From: Oleiagrimonas soli
GTDB lineage: Bacteria > Pseudomonadota > Gammaproteobacteria > Xanthomonadales > Rhodanobacteraceae
Assembly (NCBI RefSeq): GCF_000761445.1
Contig: NZ_KN196470.1
Span: forward strand, 484,149-548,148
Length of the DNA: 64,000 nt
Reading direction: 5' to 3'
The translations under genes were made by a program, and so were the position numbers. The first letter of the stretch is position 1. Each line of letters begins with the position of its first letter. Positions 57,999 to 64,000 of this stretch are shown in pieces. Under the pieces are notes generated by a model. The model saw nothing but the letters and a program-made list of their open reading frames with translations, ran no database searches and had not been told where the DNA came from.

Positions 57999-58954
57999 TG
58001 GCCCGCGTCGCTCGCGAACCGGCCACCAGCCGTACCCGCCCGCGCCGCGTCGCGGCCTGGGGCGAACAGCACGCCTGGGGTCTGGTCGCCAGCCTGCGTC
58101 GGCTCGGTGGGCGACCGCTCGGCACGCTGCTGACCGTGACCGTGATGGGCTTCGCGCTGGCGCTGCCGCTGACCTTCGCGCTGCTGCTGGGCAACCTGCA
58201 GCGGTTGGGCACGGCGCTGGGCCAGACCCAGGCCATCAGCGTGTTCATGAAGGTGGACGGTCACGCCGCGGACGCCAAGGCCCTCGCCGACAGTCTGCGC
58301 GATCGCAAGGAAGTGGCGGCCGTCGATGTGCGCACGCCGAAGCAGGGTATGGCCGAGCTGGCCACTATGCAGGGCTTCAGCGACGCGCTGAAATCGCTCG
58401 ATTACAACCCGCTGCCCTACGTCGTCGTGATCCGCCCGGTGGCGCACATCGATGCCGGCGAGGCGGCCAAGCTGATCGCCTGGCTGCGCACGCAGCCGGG
58501 CGTGGATCAGGTGCAGGACGACGGCGCCTGGCGTCAGCGTCTGGATGCGCTGCTGGCGGTCGGCACGCGCGCCGTGCTGCTGCTGGCGGTGCTGCTGGCG
58601 ATCGCCGCGCTGCTGGTGGTCGGCAACAGCGTGCGCCTGGACATCCAGGGCCGCAGCGACGAGATCGGCGTGCTGCGCCTGGTCGGCGCCAGTCCGTCGT
58701 TCGTGCGTCGCCCGTACCTCTACGCCGGTCTCTGGTACGGTCTGGCCGGAGGTGTGGTAGCCACGGTGCTCACGCTTCTGTTGGAATGGGCGCTGTCGGC
58801 GCCGGTGGCACGCTTGGCCGCCAGCTATGGCGGACGCCTGGATTTCGGCGGGTTGCCGTGGGCGCTGCTGGCGCTGGTGCCGGTGCTCGCGGCGGCACTG
58901 GGCTGGCTCGGCGCGCGGCTGGTCTGCGCGCGGCAGCTGCGGCGGCCGGAATGA
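57998..58954 (+). CDS. ftsX: Cell division permease-like protein FtsX
   Basis: A 318-residue membrane protein with four helices. After a basic cytoplasmic start, TM1 is TVTVMGFALALPLTFALLL; a periplasmic domain of about 110 residues follows (PYVVVIRPVAHIDAGEAAKL), then three more helices in the FtsX/MacB fold (TRAVLLLAVLLAIAALLVVG, LYAGLWYGLAGGVVATVL, ALLALVPVLAAALGWLGARL). DEIGVLRLVGAS is the coupling-helix motif characteristic of FtsX-type permeases. It overlaps ftsE and is followed by the response regulator 25 bases later. Confidence 0.94.
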   Translation: MARVAREPATSRTRPRRVAAWGEQHAWGLVASLRRLGGRPLGTLLTVTVMGFALALPLTFALLLGNLQRLGTALGQTQAISVFMKVDGHAADAKALADSLRDRKEVAAVDVRTPKQGMAELATMQGFSDALKSLDYNPLPYVVVIRPVAHIDAGEAAKLIAWLRTQPGVDQVQDDGAWRQRLDALLAVGTRAVLLLAVLLAIAALLVVGNSVRLDIQGRSDEIGVLRLVGASPSFVRRPYLYAGLWYGLAGGVVATVLTLLLEWALSAPVARLAASYGGRLDFGGLPWALLALVPVLAAALGWLGARLVCARQLRRPE

Positions 58955-58979
58955 GTCGTACACGGATTTGGGGGCAAGC

Positions 58980-59828
58980 ATGAAGGGCGACATCAGCCGA
59001 CACATTGCCAGCGCGGAACCGCGCGTGATGGTGGTCGACGGCTCGAAGGTCGTGCGCCGGCTCATCGAGCAGGTGCTCAGCAAGGAGCTGCCGGAGGCCA
59101 CGGTGGTCAGCTGCGGCAGCGGCGAGGAGGCGCGTGCGGCGCTGGACGAGGGCATGGTCGATTTCGTCACCATGGCGCTGCGTTTGCCGGACGGCGACGG
59201 TCTGGAGCTGGCCCGCCACATCCGCGAGCAGGTCACCCAGACCTACGTGCCCATCGTGGTGATCTCCGGCGATGTCGATCAGCGCTTGCGCGACCGCAGC
59301 CTGGGCGATGCCGTCACCGACTATTTCGACAAGTCGCTGGGCTTCAAGGCCCTGGCCGACTTCATCCTCGGCTACGTGCGGCCGGAAGATCAGGCTGAGG
59401 GCGAGGTGCTGTACATCGAGGACAGCCGCGTGGTCGCGTTGGCGACGCGGCGCATGATGGAGAAGCACGGCCTCAGCGTGTTGCACGACATCAGCGTCGA
59501 GGACGCCCTGGCGCGGCTGGAGACGGCCAAGGTACAGGGGCGCATCGGCGCCGACGTGGTGCTGACCGACGTCACCCTGAAGGGCGAGTTGACCGGCGGC
59601 GACCTGCTGCGCAAGCTGCGCGGCGAGTTCGGCTACAACAAGGGTCAGCTGCCGGTGCTGGTGATGACCGGCGACGACAACCCCGACAAGCAGGCCGAGC
59701 TGATCCGCGCCGGCGCCAACGACCTGGTCGAGAAGCCGGTCGAGGAGCGTCTGCTGATGACCAAGCTGCTGTTCCAGTTGCGCGTGTCGCGCCATTTGCG
59801 CGAGCGGGCGGCCGCAGTGGCCGAGTGA
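58980..59828 (+). CDS. Two-receiver response regulator with degenerate first receiver
   Basis: A 282-residue protein made only of two CheY-like receivers. The first (about 14-130) has [12 protein letters not shown] (Asp20, but Gly21 instead of the second acid) and [17 protein letters not shown], in which the phospho-acceptor position is Ala66, so it should not be phosphorylated. The second (about 138-275) has [20 protein letters not shown] with acceptor Asp197, VMTGDDN with Thr230, and VEKPVEE with Lys252: a complete receiver. There is no output domain, so it should work through protein contacts. It is 25 bases after ftsX on the same strand, and an alternative ung GTG at 59825 overlaps its stop. 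Confidence 0.85.
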   Translation: MKGDISRHIASAEPRVMVVDGSKVVRRLIEQVLSKELPEATVVSCGSGEEARAALDEGMVDFVTMALRLPDGDGLELARHIREQVTQTYVPIVVISGDVDQRLRDRSLGDAVTDYFDKSLGFKALADFILGYVRPEDQAEGEVLYIEDSRVVALATRRMMEKHGLSVLHDISVEDALARLETAKVQGRIGADVVLTDVTLKGELTGGDLLRKLRGEFGYNKGQLPVLVMTGDDNPDKQAELIRAGANDLVEKPVEERLLMTKLLFQLRVSRHLRERAAAVAE

Positions 59829-59851
59829 ACCGGGCAGGCAAGGACGAAACG

Positions 59852-60550
59852 ATGAGCGAACTGCGGCTGGAGACTTCCTGGAAGCAGCGCGTGGGCGACT
59901 ATTTCCAGCGTCCGGACATGCAGGCGCTGGGCGATTTCCTGCGCGCCGAGAAGGCGGCCGGCAAGGCCATCTATCCGCCTGGCGGCGAGATCTTCGCCGC
60001 GTTCGAGCACACCCCGTTCGACAAGGTGAAGGTGGTGATTCTGGGCCAGGATCCGTATCACGGTCCCGGTCAGGCGCACGGACTGTGCTTTTCGGTGCGT
60101 CCGGGCGTGCCGGCGCCGCCGTCGCTGGTCAACATCTTCAAGGAAATCGAGAGCGATCTCGGCATCGCACGGCCCGATCACGGCTGCCTCACGCCCTGGG
60201 CCGACCGCGGCGTGCTGCTGCTCAACACCGTGCTGACGGTCGAGCGCGGCCAGGCCGCCTCGCATCGCGGCAAGGGCTGGGAAGGCTTCACCGACACCGT
60301 GATCGACGTGCTCAACCGCGAGCGCGAGCATCTCGTGTTCCTGCTCTGGGGCAGCCACGCCGGCAGCAAGGCGCAGCGCATCGACAGCCGTCGCCACGGC
60401 ATCCTGCGCGCGCCGCACCCTTCGCCACTCTCGGCGCACCGCGGTTTCTTCGGTTGCGCGCACTTCTCGCGCGCCAACCAGTATCTGGAAGCGCACGAGC
60501 AGGCGCCGATCGACTGGTCGTTGCCGCCCCTGGAGCAGTTGGATCGGTGA
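59852..60550 (+). CDS. ung: Uracil-DNA glycosylase
   Basis: A 232-residue family 1 UDG that excises uracil from DNA. The catalytic water-activating loop is GQDPYHG (Gly65-Gln66-Asp67), substrate-binding [14 protein letters not shown] is present, and the His loop is [10 protein letters not shown]. The ATG at 59852 is preceded by AAGGA; a GTG at 59825 overlaps the previous stop and would add nine residues. All catalytic residues are present. It ends 25 bases before the convergent ABC ATPase gene. Confidence 0.96.
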   Translation: MSELRLETSWKQRVGDYFQRPDMQALGDFLRAEKAAGKAIYPPGGEIFAAFEHTPFDKVKVVILGQDPYHGPGQAHGLCFSVRPGVPAPPSLVNIFKEIESDLGIARPDHGCLTPWADRGVLLLNTVLTVERGQAASHRGKGWEGFTDTVIDVLNREREHLVFLLWGSHAGSKAQRIDSRRHGILRAPHPSPLSAHRGFFGCAHFSRANQYLEAHEQAPIDWSLPPLEQLDR

Positions 60551-60575
60551 AGCGCGGGTCGCGCCAGCGCGGCCG

Positions 60576-61286
60576 CTAGGCGGTCCCCTCGACCGGGCGC
60601 GGACGAATCGTGCCGTCCGCCGGGTCTTCGGCCACACGGCCATCGACGATGTGCACGTTGCGCTGCGCGCGGGATGCCAGATTCGGGTCGTGGGTGACCA
60701 TGACGATGGTGCTGCCGGCGCGGTTGATGTCCTGCAGCAGATCCATGACTTCCAGCGCCATTTGCGAATCCAGGTTGCCGGTTGGTTCGTCGGCCAGCAG
60801 CAGGCGGGGATGTCCCGCCAGCGCGCGGGCGATGGCCGCACGCTGTTGCTGGCCGCCGGAGAGTTGCGACGGGTAATGCTTCATGCGCGAGGCAAGACCG
60901 ACGCGTGCCAGTGCGTCGTTGATGCGCTGGTGGCGCTCGGCGCGCTTCAGTCTGCGGTAGCAGAGCGGTACATCGAGGTTGTCGAACAGGTTCAGGTCTG
61001 GAAGCAGATTGAAGCCCTGGAAGATGAAGCCGATCTTGCGGTTGCGCAGCTTGCTGCGCGCGTAGTCGTCCAGGTCGGAAACGTCCTGCCCGTCGAGCAC
61101 ATAGGCGCCTGTGCTGAAGGTATCCAGCAAGCCGGCGATGTTCAGGAACGTGGTCTTGCCGGAACCGGACGGTCCGGTGACGGTGACGAATTCGCCTTCC
61201 CGCACATGAAGATCGAACGATCGCAGCGCGTGCGTTTCCACCTGTTCCGTGCGGAAAATCTTGGACATGTCGCGCATCTCGAGCAT
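60576..61286 (-). CDS. MacB/LolD-type ABC transporter ATP-binding protein
   Basis: A 236-residue ABC ATPase of the MacB/LolD group. Walker A is GPSGSGKTTFLNI, signature LSGGQQQRAAIARAL, Walker [14 protein letters not shown] and H-loop VMVTHDP. It would power the two upstream permease proteins. The ATG at 61286 has AAGGA seven bases before it. An ATG at 61349 overlaps the permease stop (ATGA) and would add 21 Pro/Ala-rich residues, so coupling from there is also possible. Convergent with ung. Confidence 0.9.
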   Translation of the reverse strand: MLEMRDMSKIFRTEQVETHALRSFDLHVREGEFVTVTGPSGSGKTTFLNIAGLLDTFSTGAYVLDGQDVSDLDDYARSKLRNRKIGFIFQGFNLLPDLNLFDNLDVPLCYRRLKRAERHQRINDALARVGLASRMKHYPSQLSGGQQQRAAIARALAGHPRLLLADEPTGNLDSQMALEVMDLLQDINRAGSTIVMVTHDPNLASRAQRNVHIVDGRVAEDPADGTIRPRPVEGTA

Positions 61287-61345
61287 GAGGCGTTCCTTCG
61301 GTGGCGCGTGAGCCGATGTGCCGGCGGCGGTTGGGGGCAACAAGC

Positions 61346-62560
61346 TCATAGCGTCCGGATGGCTTCTACCGGCGTGATCGCCGAAGCGCGCAGCGCCGGC
61401 ACCAGCACCGCCAGTTGACCGAGTATCCACAGCGCGGCCGCGCCGATGGGCATGTAACCGAATGGCAGCCGGGGCACTTCGTAGCTCCGCATCAGTTCCA
61501 GGCTCAGGCCGTACGCGAGCAGCATGCCGAGCAGTATGCCGAACGAGACGATAATGAAATTCTCGATCTGGAAGTAGCGCAGGATGTCGCCGCGGGTGGC
61601 GCCGAGCGCACGGCGCGTGCCGATCTGCTTGCGGCGCTGCGTGACCCAGAAGCTGGCCAGCCCGACGATGCCGAGCGCGGTCGTCCCGAGCAGGGCCACG
61701 ACCACGCCTGCCAGCAGCTTCACCATGACGCGCGCGCTCTCGAAGTAGCTATGCCGAAGTCGTGAGAGGCTGTGGCTCTGATCCGTGTCGAGCACGGCAT
61801 CCGGAGCCGCTTTGAGTGCGGCCTCCCGCGCTTCGCGCATGACGCGCGGCATGTCATTCGGCTGGGCCCGGATCAGGTACTTGCCCGCAAGGTTCGGGCC
61901 GGCGATGGCCGGCACGAAGACCGACCAGTCGGGGTCCTTGGCCTCGCTGCCGCCGGGTTGCGACACGGAAAGATGATCGAGGACGCCGATGACTCTGAAT
62001 TGGGTGTCCAGGCCCCAGAACTGTTTGCCGAGCGGATTCTGGCCCGGCCACAGGTGTTCGGCCAGGGTGCGGGTGATGAGCACGGGCGCATTGGACGGCA
62101 CGAACTTCGTCACCGGCATGTAGTCGTCCGGCGAAGGCATGCGGCCCGAAATCAGATGCAGGCCGAAATCGTGGGCGGCGTGGTCGTCGCCGAGGTAGAA
62201 GTCGATCACGCCGCCGAACTGCTTGTAGTCCGGATCGAGTCCGATGCCGGCGCGGACGCCCGGCTCGCCGAACGGAACCCCGCTGATCACGCTGACGGAC
62301 TGCACGCCGTCGACATGGCGCAATGCATCCACGACGCGCGCGTTGAAGTCGTTGGCGCTCTTCGGGTCGAAGCCGGACAGCTTGACGGTGCCCAGGCGCG
62401 CTTCGTCAACGCCGCTGTCGATCCGCATGGCGTGCACCTGCTGCACGATCAGGAAGCACGCGTTGCACAACACCGCGCAGGCCAGCGAAATCTGCAGGGC
62501 GATCAGGAAAGTGGCCAGTCGATGCTTGCGGAGCGCGGCCAGGACGAAACGAATCTGCAT
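61346..62560 (-). CDS. MacB-type ABC permease (FtsX-like), second subunit
   Basis: A 404-residue protein with one N-terminal helix (LATFLIALQISLACAVLCNA), a long periplasmic MacB_PCD domain (about 45-280) and three C-terminal helices. Its coupling region RRKQIGTRRALGATRGDIL is the FtsX-like cytoplasmic motif. It forms a pair with the next permease gene, nine bases upstream, and with the ATPase downstream. Substrate unknown; MacB systems export peptides, antibiotics or lipoproteins, and this pairing of two different permeases is common in xanthomonads. Confidence 0.87.
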   Translation of the reverse strand: MQIRFVLAALRKHRLATFLIALQISLACAVLCNACFLIVQQVHAMRIDSGVDEARLGTVKLSGFDPKSANDFNARVVDALRHVDGVQSVSVISGVPFGEPGVRAGIGLDPDYKQFGGVIDFYLGDDHAAHDFGLHLISGRMPSPDDYMPVTKFVPSNAPVLITRTLAEHLWPGQNPLGKQFWGLDTQFRVIGVLDHLSVSQPGGSEAKDPDWSVFVPAIAGPNLAGKYLIRAQPNDMPRVMREAREAALKAAPDAVLDTDQSHSLSRLRHSYFESARVMVKLLAGVVVALLGTTALGIVGLASFWVTQRRKQIGTRRALGATRGDILRYFQIENFIIVSFGILLGMLLAYGLSLELMRSYEVPRLPFGYMPIGAAALWILGQLAVLVPALRASAITPVEAIRTL

Positions 62561-62569
62561 GACGTTCCT

Positions 62570-63889
62570 CTACAGCAGCTTCAGCTGCAACGCGGTCGGG
62601 GTCAGGCTGGCGCGTAGCGCGGGCAGCGCGCCGGCCAGCAGGCTGGTCGCCAACGCCAGCGCGAAGGTCACCAGGAACATGGACACGTCCATGTGGGCGA
62701 GATCCGCATAGGCCACCGGCTGCAGCCGTACCAGATACAGCCCGAACAGGGTCAGCAGCAGTCCGCCCAGTCCGCCAAGCAGGCCGATGATCGCCGATTC
62801 GATCAGGCACTGGAAAAACACCGCTGTGCGGGTCGCGCCCAGCGCCCGGCGCAGACCGATCTCGCCGCTGTGACGCAGGAATTTCGCCAGCAGCAGTCCG
62901 ACCACGTTGGTCAGGCAGATCAGCAGGAAGCTGAAGGCCAGCGCGGTCTGTAGTTTCACGTTGCTGGGCACCACGCGGTTGAAGTCGAGCCATTGCATCA
63001 GCGAGCGTAGCCGGATGTCGTCGGCGTATTTGATCCGACCGGCTGCTTTCTGCTGGTCGGCATAGTTCTGCAGGTAGCTTCGGTAGGCGTTCACTTTGGC
63101 GGCGCTGTTCAGTCGGGCCCACAGCGCGACCCAGACGCAGGGTGCATTGCGCAGGTCTTCGTTCGGGTCCGGCGCGCTCCAGCAGGTGAAGGCCTGGAAG
63201 TTGCCCGCGTTGACCTCGAGGCTCGCGGCAAACGGCATGAATACGTCGTCGGTCTTCTTGTAGAAGGCCGAGGTGTCGCCGTCGGTGAAGCGGCCACCAC
63301 GCACCTTGTAGAACAGCGGCGACGGTCGCCACGCGTCCAGTACGCCGATGATGCGCACGTCCGAGTCCGCCAGTCGAAGCGTCTTGCCGACGCTGTTCCT
63401 GCCGCCGAACAGCTTGTCGTTCAGGCGCGAGGAAATGACGGCCACACGGGTGCGCGATGCATCATCGGACTTGCTCCACGCCTGACCGTAGCGGAAGGGG
63501 ACGTCGAACATCGAGAAGAAGTCGGACGTCGTCGACACCATGGGCAGCATCAGCGCCGGTCGAGTGCTGTACGGCGTGCGGACCTTCACCATGCTGTTGG
63601 CCACCAGTGCCTGCTGATCGGCCTTGTCGGAGCTCCACAGGTCCATGGCTGTCCGGTAGTCGAGCATGTCCAGTGGTTCACGCCCCTTGGACTGCGGGTT
63701 GACGTCGATCTGCGGGTAGTAGATGTGCTGGCTGCGCCCCGGCAACGGGTCACCCGACAGCAGATGCATCACCGTCAGGGTCGTCATGCTCGCGCCGATG
63801 CCCACGGCGATGGCCAGGACCATGAGTGCGGCCAGCACCTTGTTGCGCTGGGTATTGTGCAGCGCGACCTTCACGTAATAAGCGAACAT
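62570..63889 (-). CDS. MacB-type ABC permease (FtsX-like), first subunit
   Basis: A 439-residue protein with an N-terminal helix (VLAALMVLAIAVGIGASMTT), a periplasmic MacB-like domain (about 45-310) and three C-terminal helices (AFSFLLICLTNVVGLLLAKF, LIESAIIGLLGGLGGLLLTL and VSMFLVTFALALATSLLAGA). The motif SGEIGLRRALGATRTAVFFQ is the FtsX-type coupling loop. The ATG at 63889 has GGAGGAG about 16 bases upstream. It is the first permease of the cluster; a membrane-fusion protein gene is expected further upstream, outside the window. Confidence 0.87.
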   Translation of the reverse strand: MFAYYVKVALHNTQRNKVLAALMVLAIAVGIGASMTTLTVMHLLSGDPLPGRSQHIYYPQIDVNPQSKGREPLDMLDYRTAMDLWSSDKADQQALVANSMVKVRTPYSTRPALMLPMVSTTSDFFSMFDVPFRYGQAWSKSDDASRTRVAVISSRLNDKLFGGRNSVGKTLRLADSDVRIIGVLDAWRPSPLFYKVRGGRFTDGDTSAFYKKTDDVFMPFAASLEVNAGNFQAFTCWSAPDPNEDLRNAPCVWVALWARLNSAAKVNAYRSYLQNYADQQKAAGRIKYADDIRLRSLMQWLDFNRVVPSNVKLQTALAFSFLLICLTNVVGLLLAKFLRHSGEIGLRRALGATRTAVFFQCLIESAIIGLLGGLGGLLLTLFGLYLVRLQPVAYADLAHMDVSMFLVTFALALATSLLAGALPALRASLTPTALQLKLL

Positions 63890-64000
63890 GCGTGGAACGA
63901 CTCCTCCGGGTTCGAGGGCAACCCTCTTGCTTGCTTCATGGGGCGTGGTGCGTGGACTTCAGCAGAGTGCCGTGGCCCCTTGCGGTTCGGTGCGGGACGC

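Overview
The window is a high-GC (roughly two-thirds G+C by eye), gene-dense chromosomal segment of a gammaproteobacterium. It is most likely from the Lysobacterales (Xanthomonadales), probably Rhodanobacteraceae. The order rests on gene-order and family arguments, since there is no rRNA here: an sX13-like small RNA directly behind polA, a plant-type glutamate-cysteine ligase, a fis-DUF3426-prmA-accC-accB-aroQ block, cutA-dsbD-tlpA beside groESL, cytochrome c4/dsbA/dsbA/exonuclease opposite engB, and rhlB divergent from trxA-rho. Nearly everything is core housekeeping; I see no prophage, transposase, CRISPR array, tRNA or rRNA.

Layout. 1-1.6 kb: the tail of hemY, then an AT-richer HNH nuclease gene that looks acquired. 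1.7-8.1 kb: uvrD, a DUF3185 membrane protein, a C-rich-loop sRNA (sX13 type), polA and DUF2782. 8.2-14.7 kb: purH, fis, a zinc-ribbon protein, prmA and the accC-accB-aroQ cluster, all on the minus strand. 14.9-20.5 kb: periplasmic thiol redox genes (tlpA-like, dsbD), cutA, and the heat-shock operon groES-groEL, whose upstream region carries a sigma-32-like promoter, a sigma-70 promoter and a CIRCE operator. 20.5-29.1 kb: yaeQ, an LTA-synthase-like sulfatase, glnE, yqeY, rpsU, tsaD and folB-folK. 29.1-29.7 kb: a damaged patch with a decayed reading frame and a truncated hypothetical gene. 29.7-36.7 kb: a FolM-type reductase, an MscS channel, DUF6159, a TonB receptor with a Zur-box-like operator, and a MidA-type methyltransferase. 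36.7-46.4 kb: cca, an NDUFA9-like protein, a soluble lytic transglycosylase, an exonuclease-phosphatase protein, two DsbA proteins, cytochrome c4, engB, free-Met-sulfoxide reductase and bioD. 46.5-55 kb: an M3 peptidase lipoprotein, glutamate-cysteine ligase, msrB, a LOG-family protein, a sulfotransferase-like orphan, rho with a long disordered N-terminus, and trxA. 55.4-64 kb: rhlB, ftsEX, a two-receiver response regulator, ung, and a MacB-type ABC system running off the right edge.

Themes that connect genes: oxidative and thiol homeostasis (DsbD, TlpA, two DsbA, MsrB, fRMsr, TrxA, GshA); pterin/folate synthesis (FolB, FolK, a FolM-like reductase); fatty-acid precursor supply (AccBC); RNA turnover and termination (RhlB, Rho); and division (FtsEX).

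The most distinctive points are the sX13-like sRNA, the foreign HNH gene, the Zur-type operator over the TonB receptor promoter, the response regulator whose first receiver lacks its acceptor aspartate, and the decayed locus at 29.15-29.7 kb. I found no multi-gene system that I can honestly call undescribed; the HNH gene is the best single candidate for a standalone defence or conflict function.
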